Source of the DNA: Daucus carota subsp. sativus
Taxonomy: Eukaryota; Streptophyta; Magnoliopsida; Apiales; Apiaceae
Assembly: GCF_001625215.2 (NCBI RefSeq)
Contig: NC_030385.2
Location: 44,169,598-44,233,597 of the forward strand
Length of the DNA: 64,000 nucleotides
Reading direction: 5' to 3'
The notes under the pieces were generated by a model. That model was not told the origin of the DNA, did no database searches, and worked only from the letters and a program-made list of their open reading frames with translations. Shown here piece after piece: positions 10,700-23,106 of the stretch. Made by a program: the position numbers and the translations under genes. Each line of letters starts with the position of its first letter. Positions within the stretch are counted from its first letter, which is position 1.

Positions 10700-11430
10700 T
10701 ATTGTTATTATATATCTTCGTGAATGGGGCTTATTTCTGTTTTTTCTTTTCTTTTTGCAATTTAAATCAGGCCTAACATGATTTTGAAGGTTCAGAAGTA
10801 AATCCAAATTAAAATTCATAGATTAAAACAATTCATTAAAATCTCACTCGAATACACCCCTGCAGTCTATAGATTTTAATATTGTATGTGATTTTGATTT
10901 TGTACAGATTCTTGATGATAATATTTATGTACAATACTTTCAAATCCTATTGATTTTGTTGTAATTTCAAAAAATTTAAAATACATTGAACAATGCCACA
11001 AAATTCATTATTTTATGAAATCCGAAAAAATCCATCAGCATTTGAATACCATCAGATTTTAATGAATTTTAACAATCCCAATTTAATACAATCGGATTTT
11101 AAAGCATAATTTAAAATCTCAATTGAATACCACCAGATTTTGTAGCATAATTTAAAATTCTAATCGAATATCTCAAGATTTTAATAGATTTCAAACAATA
11201 CCAATCGAATACCCTCGAATTTCATAAATACCAAAAAATATAAAAAAATACTAATCCAATACATTGAATATATCAAAATTTTGATATATTTTCAATAATT
11301 TAATTTTTTTTATTAAACCTAGAATATTTTTTTTGAAAGAAATTAAACCTAGAATTTTGATATAACTTTGAATACCCGACCCAATTTTTAAAAAAATTCG
11401 CAGGGTTTATTACACTTCTTCGGTCCTGTA
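10700..11430. other. Intergenic upstream of SR alpha
   Basis: AT-rich DNA in which short phrases such as CGAATACC...AGATTTTAAT recur several times with differences between 10830 and 11300, probably an eroded repeat. No gene seen. A GC-richer stretch at about 11430-11486 is the likely first, untranslated exon of SR alpha. Confidence 0.4.
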
Positions 11431-11760
11431 ACAATTAACTTGTTTTCCCCGAGGGGCCGAGGCGATTTACGAGAAATCGCAGCAGGTACTCGTTAATCCT
11501 CATCTTATTGCACAAATTTTCATTCCCGCTAATTTATCCGTTAATTAATTCATTCGTCATGTATATATACTTATGTTCCAATTAGTTTGTATTGATATTT
11601 AGGTCTGTTATTCTGTTACATATATCGGTTATTACGTGTTTTTTTATCTGTATTTTAGTGATCATTATGTATGTGACGATTTATGGATGTAGATTGTGCC
11701 GTGAATTTTATACGGTGTAGAGTTTGCAAAAGTTTTGGAGTAGAATTGTGTTATAATTGC

Positions 11761-11890
11761 GTCTATTTTCACTTGTTTTCGCTTTCATCCTTTTAAAAAA
11801 CTCGGGAGCACAAATAAGAGCGAAAGTTATATAATTTTACTTACTGCTCACTTGCTTTCCTCCATGTTTATAACTCGGAGCAGGGCGTAG
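11761..11890. repeat. Dispersed repeat, copy 1, in the SR alpha leader intron
   Basis: This segment matches 33970-34100 at moderate identity: TTCACTTG-TTTCGCTTTCA, CTCGGGAGCACAA, GAGCGAAAGTTA, CACTTGCTTTCCTCC and CTCGGAGCAGGG occur in the same order in both. The ends are not defined. Origin unknown. Confidence 0.5.
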
Positions 11891-12173
11891 GATAGTTTGT
11901 GTTACGAGTGGAAGTGATGATCGCAAATTAGTGCAACTCGTGTAGTGTTAGAATCTGTTACGAGCCATGTCAGACTTGTGAAGTTTTTGTTTTCTTTTGA
12001 TGATTATTGTGCTTTTTGGTTTGAGCGAATTTATTTGTGCTCGGTTAGTTAACTAATTTATTGCTTCTACTTTTTTCGGTTTTTGAGTTTATCATTCGGT
12101 TAGTTAATTTAAGGAGTCGTGTTTATTGTTTTGTATTATGTGTTTTGTTGCAGGATTGGAATTTAATTTAGGC

Positions 12174-15100
12174 ATGTTAGAGCAGTTACTGATATTTACG
12201 AGAGGAGGATTGATCCTCTGGACTTGTAAGGAGCTCGGAAATGCTCTTAGAGGATCGCCTATTGACATGTTGATCAGATCGTGCCTTTTGGAGGAAAGAT
12301 CTGGTGCTGCGTTGTATAATTATGATGCACCTGGTGCTGCCTACACTCTTAAGTGGGCTTTTAACAATGAACTCAGCCTTGTCTTTGTTGCCGTGTATCA
12401 AAAGATTTTCCATCTTTTGTACGTGGATGATTTACTTGCTATGGTTAAGCGGGAGTTCTCGGAGATTTATGATCCTAAAAGAATCGGGTATGATGATTTC
12501 GATGAGAAGTTCAGGCAGCTTAGGATGGAGGCAGAGGCGCGTGTGGAAGATATGAAGAAATTAAATCAGGTGGCTAAGCCAGTGAGTAATAGTGGTCTAA
12601 GTAAGAAGCAAGGGAAGCAGAAGATAGGTCTTGATGGAGGTGATAATAAAAAAAGCAGCAGTGAGTCGGGGAATGATGGTGGAGATGGTGAAAAACTAAA
12701 AGGTTGTAAATTAGAAATTGGTAACGGTCTTGCTAATGGTAACCGTGATGGTAGCGGGAAAACGGCTGAAAAGGGTATTACTATTGGTAAAGAAAACGAT
12801 AGCTCCAACAATGGGGCTTTTGATGTAAATAAGCTACAAAAACTAAGAGCTAAAGGTTCAAAGAAAATTAATACTGTTGTTAACAAGGTTCCCAGAGTGG
12901 AACCAAAGAAAAAGATAACAAAAAAGAATACAGTTTGGGACAAACCAGTCGAGGCCAAGTTGGATTTCACAGATCCAGTGAGTCAGGATGGGGATGAGAA
13001 CAGTGTGACTTTAGCAGCCAATGAAGGGGAGAGTATGATGGACAAAGAGGAGATAATTAGTAGTGATAGCGACTCTGATGACAATGAGGATGAGGATGCT
13101 ACCAAGGATAGGAACGTGGATATGAGAAAGAAGGGGTGGTTTTCTTTAATGTTTCAGAGGTAAGCTGATTTTCCTAATTCCTTATATGCTTAATGTGTTT
13201 TAGAGAGTACATATTCTCTACATTGAAATATTGGATTAATTTTTGACTTGGGATATACTTGTGCTATTTGGATATTATTATGATGTTTTGCCTTGGGTTT
13301 ATATTTTTATTTTAAAGTTTATTCTCCATTGCCCGTTGGTCATGGGTTCTTGATATCACTGCTGTTGAGTATTCATCTTATCTTTTGCAAATAGTTATAA
13401 TAATTGGATGGGTACATCACTTATTTAATATTTTTCCTTAGTATTGCTGGGAAGGCAAATTTGGAGAAGGCGGACCTAGAACCAGCCTTAAAAGCTCTTA
13501 AGGGCAACTCCAACCCAACACCAAAACACCATTTTGGTGTCAAATTTGGTGTCAAATTCACTCCAACCCAACACCAAATTGGTGTAAAGTTGACACCAAA
13601 TGAATTGGTTGACACCAAATTTGGTGTCAAGTATTGATTTGGTGCAACTTTTACACCAAATTTGGAGTTTTCCAAAATACCTACTATACCCTCACATATG
13701 TTAATTAAAACAAAATTATTCCATCTATGTCCCATTAAAGTTGTCTTATGTTATATTATTTATTCTTTAATCATAATTGTTTTAAATTTTCCTTCTTTAC
13801 TATTTTACTCAATTTTTTATTTATTTCCAAATATCAATAAATTTATATTCTTATATAGAAGATATGTTTTTTAAATAGATTTGATTAAAAATAAAATACA
13901 CAATGATTAAATTTACCTCACATATGTATTATCATGCACAACTTGATAGTTGAGGATGAACGAGACTTGAATTTGCATGTACATGATTACGTGGAAACAT
14001 CTTTTGCTGCTGTCGAAATGGCAAGAAATGGAGATGACGAATTTCAAGATTTTCTTAGTAGATATCGATAAATTAAAGATAAGGAAGCTCATTTTGAACT
14101 TCGCAACGACTTGATCGAACACATATGGGAAGAGCATGGGAATTCATATATTTAAGTTGTCCTCTTGAATTTATTAATAAATTTATAATTATTTTAGGTC
14201 CTTGTTTATTGAACATGTTAAAATTTAAGTACAAATTCAATAATGATATAAATAACTTAAAAAGAGAGAATATTCCATTTAATGTGTAAAAGATTCTTTT
14301 TGGTGTAGGATATGGTGTTGATGGGTTGGAATGAAATTTTGATTTGGTGTAGTTTTCACACCAAATTGGTGTATTTTTCACACCAAAATGGTGTTATGGG
14401 TTGGAGATGGTCTAAGGACAGGCTTATGACCAAGAATGTGGTATGTACCTTCACTCTAGCCCTCTGCTGGCATCAAGTTTTTTAGTTAGCTTGTAATCCT
14501 ATACTATCTGAGCTTTCTTCAATTACTCCAGTCTGTTTTAGTATTCTTTGAATCAGTACTGTACTTGATATTAATAATCGGGTTCAATAGGCTGAGGAGA
14601 TAGCTGAAAAACTCTGTGAATCAGTAGCATCAAGCCTTGAGGGTAAGAAACTAGGATCATTTACAAGGATTTCATCAACAGTGCAATTAGCTATGGAAGA
14701 GGCTCTTGTTCGCATTTTAACTCCTAGGCGTTCCATTGACATTTTACGAGATGTTCATGCTTCTAAGGAGCAAGGAAAACCATATGTTGTTGTCTTTGTT
14801 GGAGTTAATGGAGTGGGGAAATCGAAATCTACTAATCTTGCCAAGGTGAAAACCATTTAATCATAAGAACTTTATAGAACCTAGAAATTTGTCTGACTCC
14901 ATGCTATTTGCAGGTTGCATATTGGCTTCAGCAGCATAGCATTAATGTAATGATGGCTGCATGTGATACATTTCGTGCTGGAGCTGTTGAGCAACTACGT
15001 ACTCATGCACGTAGGCTCCAGGTATATTTTTTATATGAGTCTCATATATTTTGAGATTCTTCATTAAGCCAGTATATGCACAAGTATTAGTGCCATTGAT

Positions 15101-16080
15101 GGCCATCTAGTGACCTGTTTAATATTTTTTTTTGTCTATTAGATTCCTATATTTGAGAAAGGTTATGAAAAAGATCCTGCAGTTGTAGCAAAAGAAGCAA
15201 TTCAGGAGGCCAGTCGTAACGGTTCTGATGTTGTTCTTGTTGATACAGCTGGCAGGATGCAGGTATTCAATATATTTCGCAATCTTTTGCTATTGGGGTC
15301 ATGTATTTTTTTACTGCTCAAGTGCGACAAACATCAGAAAAGATGCTTGCTCTATCATTGAAACTTATACTTGTTGGGAGGGATTGCAATATGTACTTTT
15401 TCTTGAGCTTTCATAATTTTGTTGTTGCTCCTCACCATTTATCATATGTGTAGGATAATGAACCATTGATGCGAGCTTTGTCAAAACTTATCTATGTCAA
15501 TAGCCCAGATTTGGTCCTTTTTGTTGGTGAGGCACTAGTTGGGAATGATGCTGTGGATCAGCTATCAAAGTTCAACCAGGTTTGGTGTTTACTGTATTAG
15601 ATAGTAGTTTATATCTGGTTAAACTACTATTTTATAAAATTCAAGAATCAGTAAAGCTGTAAGGGCTAGAATCAGGTTCGTTGCTTTTCATTCCAAAAAT
15701 ATGCCATAGCAGTGGCCAAGTTATTCTGAGGCAACATCTTTGATTACAGTTTAAGGATGCTTTTGTAAATTTTTCTGCAGAAATTAGCTGATCTCTCGCC
15801 ATCTTCAAGTCTCAGATTGATTGATGGAATCCTGCTCACAAAGTTTGATACAATAGATGATAAGGTAAATAACCCATTATATTATGTACAGATAAATTTA
15901 ATCAAAAAGGATGTGCATTAAATTTGTAACTGGGGTTTTGATAATGATATGCAGGTTGGTGCTGCTCTGTCTATGGTTTACATATCCGGATCACCTGTCA
16001 TGTTTGTTGGATGTGGGCAGTCATATACTGACCTGAAGAAGTTGAATGTGAAGTCCATTGTTAAGACCCTCCTCAAATGA
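12174..16080 (+). CDS. SRPRA: Signal recognition particle receptor subunit alpha (with transposon in exon 2)
   Basis: Docks ribosome-SRP complexes at the ER as a GTPase. Exons: 12174-13159, 13442-13501 plus 14416-14440 (one exon split by a transposon), 14591-14845, 14914-15021, 15143-15262, 15454-15579, 15781-15864, 15955-16080. Without the insert this is 629 residues in frame, the normal family length. N-terminal SRX domain ([16 protein letters not shown]...), a charged linker with an acidic run ([13 protein letters not shown]), then the NG GTPase: P-loop GVNGVGKS (about 427-434), DTAGR (about 512-516), TKFD (about 580-583), end [11 protein letters not shown] leader intron probably spans 11487-12153. 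The 911-base insert brings an in-frame stop at 13635-13637 unless it is spliced out, so this copy may be an allele with reduced function or one with a new intron. Downstream exons look intact. Confidence 0.93.
13502..14412. mobile_element. PIF/Harbinger element (internally deleted) inside SR alpha exon 2
   Basis: Inverted ends GGGCAACTCCAACCCAACAC and, from the right, GACCATCTCCAACCCATAAC, with TAA duplicated at 13499-13501 and 14413-14415. Removing the element and one TAA restores CTT AAG GAC AGG, the expected SR alpha codons. The ends carry repeated ACACCAAATTTGGTGTCAA-like units. Inside, at about 13940-14155, the plus strand encodes the end of a Harbinger transposase: a frame with [19 protein letters not shown], a stop, then [19 protein letters not shown]. 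The element cannot move by itself but could be moved by a related transposase. The intact ends suggest modest age. Confidence 0.93.
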
Positions 16081-17200
16081 TGGTTTTATACTTTTATGCG
16101 TTTTTGGTGCTATATGTTCTGCACCACTCTGCAGTTCGTCTTCCGTGACGACTGAGATCTTGTTACTCTAAACTTGGATGCTTGGCTCTGTTTTAGTCCT
16201 CCGTGGATTCATGGTTGTAATTTTACAAAAATATAGTATTTCGTCTGTACTATTTTATCAGAAAAAAAAGGTTTCACTTTTTGCCTCGTATTAAAATTTG
16301 ATAATTCATCTTTACCCTTTCTTACCATTGAACTTCTGAAGAAATGTCATTTTTCCTGAAGAATTTTTTACCAACGCTGATCAGAATATATACGACACAA
16401 TTTATTTTTTTTCTGGCAAAACTGAAGCGCGACCAAAGATTTAAATTCAGATGTTCATAATTTTTACCACCTCGGTGGAAATGTATTGAGTATTGACTTG
16501 TGATCATAGTTGTAGAAATTAGTACCGACTCAGTATTTATATGGGATTTTTTTTTTGATAAATCAGGTATTTTCCGGAATTATTTTAAAAAATCAAGAAT
16601 TTTTAAAACACTGCTTGTGATGCGATTTTGGATGATTAAGCAAACAAACGAAAATATGCTAATTGATTGATCAAATAAATAAAAATAAACTTTCGCATTA
16701 TCAGTATCAGCTAGGTTTATCATATACTGTGCAGAGAGAATTGCATACCATCCTTAAAAGATATTGCTCTGCCTTTAATCGAAACAAAACAGCATCGCTG
16801 TGAACTAAAGATGTTAGCTTCAAGCAAATATTTGCAAAATAGCTCCTTGTAGAGTTTGAGCTGATTGATTATATTCCTGGTTTAACACTGCCCATGACAT
16901 CAGTTTTATTTTAATTTTTCATTTTATGATGCTAACTGCCATTTAGGTTTCTTAGGCAGAACAGTCTTCTAATCCGGCGACTAATAGTTAATGCTCCTAT
17001 ATCCATTAACAATGGACAAATTAATGTACTCAAGCTCATAATCTTGAGTCCACCGAGGTGTTGCTTTCCAAATCTTTGGATGAGCTCTACTTTAAAATCA
17101 TAATCCATAATTATAAACTTCTGACTGGAGCACAAATTTAATTTTCCGACCAGTATACAAAACTGAATCTCTGTATAGATGTCCTAATAACAGGATTGGC
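16081..17200. other. Intergenic between convergent genes
   Basis: 3' flanks of SR alpha and of the YbaB-like gene, which end facing each other. No gene, MITE ends or RNA gene seen. Confidence 0.6.
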
Positions 17201-20200
17201 TCATTGCTTGAATCCATCGCCGAGGCCAGGTGGCATGCCTAAGCTTTGGGCAAGATCACTCATTCTTTCCTTCATAGCCTGAAAGAGTCAGAAGTCCAAG
17301 ACATTCTATTAGAAACTAACGACTTGCAACAATAGCAGTTAATATAGCTGTCGGTATTGGATGATTCTAACCAGTATGCTCTTTTGATGTGCATCCTTGT
17401 ATGCCTCGGTTATTAAAAGTGAAAGCTTCTGCAGGTAAAGAAAGTATATTTTAGGTTTTTCCGCATCTCAAGTCATATTCAACACAAAAAATCTACATAT
17501 TCCTTGTATGACAGATCAATTAAGGAAGATTTGCGCACAAAATGAAAGAATAATTGCTGTGTGCACATTAAATTTAATTGGATTAGTCCGGTGTATGGTT
17601 CATGCTCCTTGTTATCCAAACAGCATGAGTCTCTAGTAAGTTGTCATATCCCTACTAAGTTTATGAGCTAGTACGAAAAGAGAGGAAAAAATAATCAAAT
17701 TAATTAAACTACTTATCAGTCTAATGACAAATTTGTGGAGGATGACCCACCGAGAAGGCATCGACCATCTCAGTATCTCACTGTGAAGGCCAAGGGTAAA
17801 AACTAGTAAGAGTAAAGAGTGTGCGCCAAAATAACCAACTGAGTGTCCATTGTGACAATGCACCCTCCCCTCCCCAAGACCCATGTCATGGGTTTACACA
17901 AGAGTATTTCTCTGACACATAAGTTTAAACCTCAATTTCATTTTTAAACCTCATTTATACAATTTTTTAATCAGTTCAGTCTCAGAACTAGGGGTACAGT
18001 ACAGAATGTTCTTTGACTAATCTCGACTCTAGAGTACATATGCTTTTGTTTGATTCATTCTTGACTTGCACCACACATGTGAAGTGATACAAACCAACAG
18101 TCCATAGGATGCAGGACTGCCTAGAAACAATCCAAGGGAACATGGACTGAACACTACTTATGGGCAATGAAAGCCCAATAATTTGAAAACTATTTAAAAT
18201 AAATAATCTAATATTATTTCATAGTTATCATTTAGAATCAGATCAGAGAACGTAAGCTTTGGAGTTTAATTTTTATTAGGAAGGGTTGTATTGCTATATT
18301 ATTAAATATGGAACTTATAATTATTTAACCTATAGCTACTGACACTGTAACCAACTAATTTGTAGTATCTGTTCTCAGGGTTAATATTATTCTCGGAACT
18401 GGTTTTGATCCCTGTCTTCATCATCAGGTGCAAAAAAAATCCATGAATTCAACCTTAAGAAGATGTTATTAAAGACATAATGTTGCAAATGCAATGATGA
18501 AATATGTAAAATTACCTCTGATCCCAGTTCCATTGCAGTCTCAGTGATTTCAGTGCGTATAGGTTGCTGGTTTCCTGATAGTGTTACCTGAGGATATTAT
18601 GTGATTACCATCTTTTTCGAATGCCCAAAGAAAAACTTAAATCTGATGGCATGCAGCCTAGGGTCTATCAAAGAGATTCATTGTATCCATTTTAAATACA
18701 ATAATTATCTATAATCCTATATGTATTGCGAAGGTGCAGGCTCAGAGAGATTGAGGTTCCGAGTTTAATACTGTGATTCTTATAAACAATTTAGCCACCT
18801 ATAAATGCACTACCACTTGATTTGCCTTGTGTCAAGTCTAGAAGAGTGGATCACACTGGGGTTTACCTTGCAGGAGCGAGTCATTACAGCTCTGCGTTGG
18901 AAAGGCTCTTCTTAAGAAAACAGATGGTGCAATCTCAATTCAATAATGTGGGGCAAGGAATACTAATTTTCAGAAATTGTAACCTTATACCCAGAATTTG
19001 ACACAAGTCACATAACAGAGTGTTCACACACGAAAACATATATTTGTATCCAGCTTATTCTAAAGGCATCTTATATTTAAACTTTTTGTACATGTCCATA
19101 TCTTTCCAGTGGCTAAGAACTACTTCATATGTAGAGCAATCTTTTAATGTAACTATTAATGAATGTGTAGCAAACTATACTAATAAAGTAAATTAATAAA
19201 TAAAGTGCATACCTTCACCAACTCGCCCTCACAGTACCCATCAAATTCAGCTCTGGAAAACAAAAAAAGAAAAAAAAAAGAAAATTGGAACTCGCCAACA
19301 TTAGTTATTGATGCAGGCGAAATAACAATAGTTTGAGACTTAAAGATAAGCATGAGATAGGTTGAAACATACAATGCAAGTTCTTTTTGCACACGAACTG
19401 CCTCAACCTGGACAACCGTTTGTGCCTTCTTAACAGTCTCATACAAACTCTGCATATTCCCTAGTATTCCAGCCTTAAGATCAAAAAATTCTCAGTGTTA
19501 ATAGATGAATGGTCACAAAATAATAAAGTCAACACTTAATAACAGGTACCAGTTAAGGACGCGTCCTTGTGAAAAGAATACTATAAAGGGAGGTTGTCAT
19601 AAAAGTGGGCCCTTCTTAATTTTCGGTTACCCCACCTTTCTAAACTCCATATATGTACACAAGTTTATCTCATTTTTTCGCTTTTGGTTTCACTTTACCT
19701 TAATTTCTCTAGTATATATGCATTATTATATTCATCTAGATTTTATACATTATCATTTTCTGTTTTCGTAAGTAAATAAAAATTCATGGCCCATTTATTG
19801 AATTTGTTAAAATTTACTCATAAATTAACATATTAACATGGATCTTAGTTCACATCATAATATATTATTTTTTGGCAAAAAACCCTTTTCTCAAATTCGC
19901 CCTAGGCAGTGAATTGAGATGGAACAGCTTTGGGTTTCTTGTCTTCTTTTTCTTTCTTTTCTCGTCGGGGGGTTTAATTGTCTTCTGATCTAATTTATCA
20001 AGTCCAATCAATTAGGAGTCTAATTGACATTACTAAGAAGGTAAACACGTATCATTCCCGCAGCTAAAAATCAAGTTGGCAAATCCCATGATTTATCCAT
20101 ATCTATTACCGAAAAAGATCTTATCTTCGTATTCCAAATAATGTCTTTACTCCTCTATATTGCAGGGGGAGTCGCATCATATATAAATTTCCAGCATCTA

Positions 20201-21915
20201 TGATCAAAGAATTCCAGAGAGTTGTAGAGTCTATGCAACAAAGTCTCGGTTGCAAAGATAGGTTGTCCCATGAAGAGGCAAACTATGAATTCAATCGTAA
20301 CCCACAAACTCATTATTACAAATTTGGATCATGAAAAACCCAACACCAACAAGTCTAAATTGGAATTTGAGTACACAGCCTTGCCCCTAATTTTCATAAC
20401 AAAGCTGTTTCCAGGAGTTCAGACCCACGACCTAATGGGGAACTATATACACTTGACCGCTATCTAAATAAAATGAACTATCCATCACCAAGATGTATTA
20501 AATTAATCATCTATGTTCCTAATATTCAGAAGTGAGTATACCATACTAGAACCAAAAACAAGTCAACACTTAGGTTATTAACAGCAGAATAGCTTCAATA
20601 GTCACGTGCGGTTATGTATCTTCATAAAGATAGATAAAAATTCGTATATGCTAGATAATAACAGTTAAAAAGGAAATGTGTGAACCTTTCCAGGACCATC
20701 ATCGCTTTTGTCGCCATCCTTCTTTCCTCCGAATAGAGCCGAAACACGAAGAGATCTACGATTACACACCTTCTGTAAAGTGGACTGAGACAAAACCCAC
20801 ATACGAACTTGGTTTGGATTTGAATTCAGCTGACCTGTTATAAAATATCAAATTCTAATTTTACTGACATATATTTAAGTAATCAGCATCACCGTGAGAT
20901 ACATATTAGTTATTGTAATGATTCAACAATATAACTGAAACGTCATTCTAAAAGTCTACTAACACAAAAGCTTGCACCACATATTGCACCACATATCTTA
21001 CTAAATGGATGGAAAATCAAATTGTTCCAAATATCGACTCTGAAAATTAGGGAAAATACATCTCGATAGAGTTCTGAAATGAAATGAGAAACCAATTGTG
21101 GTGTGTTTCATGTTGTCCCCCCATATAGATATTTCCCTACTATATAAGCGTGGACAATATGGAGATATATAAGTATTTTTCTACTATATAAGCCTGGAAA
21201 ACACGGCCACATATATACTTTCTTACTATATAAGCCTCAACAAAACCTACAGTTTAGCAAAGTTACTCAAATTACTCTTATAATTAAAATATTACTAACC
21301 ACCTAAACGGTCAACTCTTATGTACAAACCATAAGCATACCACATATTCTTTCATAAACGTTGTTAACTGCTACACTGAATTGATCCATACATCTAGTAA
21401 AAGCTTCTGATGGGTTGTCAAACTTTCGGACAAGCAAAAAAACAAAATGGTTGCCCATAAATCACTCAAAGTTCAGCATTCCCAGCAATTTCGACAAAAC
21501 TCTAGCAATGCCATTCGACTCACATAACATTCCTCTCCCAAAATCCACAATCCTCACTACAAAGGGCGGATCACCTCAACACCCAACTCAACAATTCACC
21601 AAAAGGCACAATCTTTACCATCAATTATCAAAATGCATTAAAGTACACACCATTACAAACAATTAAAACACAAATCAAAAAGATATTGCACATAAGAAAC
21701 TAGCTAACATATAAAGCATCACCAATACTAATACAAAAACAAAATCAAAACCCCAGACCATTGTTAATCAATAATGGTCCTTTCTTGAAATTTACAAGCA
21801 GAAAGACAATATTTAGATACAAATACATACAAAGAGATGAAGATGGGCGCCTGGTGGAGTCATAAAGAGCGTGAAAGTTGGGAACTTGGGCAGTGAGAGA
21901 ACAGGTAGAAGACAT
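17201..21915 (-). CDS. YbaB/EbfC-type nucleoid-associated protein, chloroplast (STIC2-like)
   Basis: Seven coding exons: 21915-21831, 20834-20686, 19473-19373, 19252-19213, 18587-18516, 17428-17372 and 17278-17201, together 582 bases and 193 residues, with all phases agreeing. The N-terminus (MSSTCSLTAQVPNFHALYDS, then basic and Ser-rich sequence to about residue 57) is a chloroplast transit peptide. The YbaB domain follows: ALFGGKKDGDKSDD, GILGNMQSLYETVKKAQ, VEAVRVQKELALAEFDGYCE, VTLSGNQQPIRTEITE, KLSLLITEAYKDAHQKS and the end ERMSDLAQSLGMPPGLGDG. Bacterial YbaB binds DNA as a dimer; the plant homologue At4g30620 and its paralogue STIC2 act in the stroma, STIC2 in cotranslational thylakoid protein targeting. 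It follows SR alpha, as At4g30620 follows At4g30600. Intron 1 holds three CTACTATATAAGC repeats near 21140-21230. Confidence 0.93.
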
Positions 21916-22315
21916 GTTTAGAGTGAGAAGATTCAAGTTTTGGGGAAGAAATAGATAGTGCAGAGAACCGGTGGTTGAGTTCGATAGGATAGAGTGATTT
22001 TTATGTAATGTGGGTTATTTCCAACGTGGACTAAAACAGTTTATTATGATTGACTTTAAATATTTTCAAAATAAAGTTTCATTTTCTTTTCTTTTTAAGC
22101 GGCCAAGTTTATAAATTAAAGATGATAAAATTGTGTCGTTTGAGCTATCTCATTATATTTTATATTCTGTATCTTTAAGTTTTTAGAAATATAATGATAA
22201 AAGGTTATAAATTTAATAGATTAAGATAAAATAAAATGCACATATTTTATAGGAAATAAAATTTTAAATAAATTTTTTATTGGAAATAAAATTTTAAATA
22301 AATCATAAAATATTA

Positions 22316-22620
22316 CTCCATCCCTCTCATTTCTTTACGGTTGCTATTTTGGGATTTCCCTCTTATTTCTTCACAATACTATAAATAGTAAATTTTTCCC
22401 ATTATTCCGTCCACTATCTTCCCCTACCATCTCATACTTTAACAATAAAACTACTCCTACTATTACACCCACTACTTTCCTCCGCTATCTCAAATCTATT
22501 ATTAAATATTGATAGATCCCACAACTTTACCCACTTTTCATTTAACTTTATTATTTTTTATATATTGTTTTGGTTCCCGTGTCCCTCTCCAATGTAAAGA
22601 ATTGAGGGGCACGGAGGGAG
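22316..22620. mobile_element. Stowaway-type MITE family A, uninterrupted copy
   Basis: 305 bases flanked by TA (22314-22315 and 22621-22622), in opposite orientation to the copy at 8429-9275. Ends CTCCATCCCTCTCATTTC and GAGGGGCACGGAGGGAG. Shared internal phrases (reverse complement) include AGTGGGTGTAATAGTAG-type and GTGGGACCTA-type sequence. It serves as the empty-site reference for the nested insertions in the other copy. Confidence 0.85.
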
Positions 22621-22637
22621 TAAAATCTTGAAAAATA

Positions 22638-23104
22638 CTTCCTCTGTTTTTTTATATGACGCTTTGCCTTTTGGCACACACTTTTAAGTGTTTTGACCGG
22701 ATAATTAAAAATATTATTTTTTGATTTTTTTTTTGAATAAAAATTTTGATTATATATTATTATTCAGAAAAAGAAAATTTAAAAAATAATACTCCCTCTG
22801 TCCCATTTTAACTGATGTTTGACTTTTTAACACGTATATTGAGGTGATAAAAAGTAATATCTACGCTCAATAAAAAAATTCAATTCTTATATCAAATAAA
22901 AGTTTAGAATCTAAATTTTTATTTGATATAAATTTTATTAAAAATAATTATATTTAGATGTGATTTTTTTAACACCTTAAAATACGTGTAAAAAAGTCAA
23001 AAGCAGTTAAAATGGGACGGAGGGAGTATTTTTAACTATCCGGTCAAAACACTTAAAAGTGTGTGTCAAAAGTCAAAGTGTCGTATAACAAAAAACATAG
23101 GGAG
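22638..23104. mobile_element. Stowaway-type MITE family D carrying a nested MITE
   Basis: Ends CTTCCTCTGTTTTTTTATA and ACAAAAAACATAGGGAG with TA at 22636-22637 and 23105-23106. The arms pair over a long distance: GGCACACACTTTTAAGTG and GACCGGATAATTAAAAATA on the left against ATCCGGTCAAAACACTT and AAGTGTGTGTCAAAAG on the right. A family B MITE interrupts the centre. Confidence 0.8.
22792..23026. mobile_element. Stowaway-type MITE family B, copy 2 (nested)
   Basis: 235 bases flanked by TA (22790-22791 and 23027-23028) inside the family D MITE. Same ends, same central palindrome and same length as copy 1 at 8551-8785. Confidence 0.85.
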
Positions 23105-23106
23105 TA

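Noticed and set aside
12566-12970. Minus-strand frame of 134 residues inside SR alpha exon 1
   Set aside because: It is the antisense shadow of the charged SR alpha linker; the sense frame has clear family identity.
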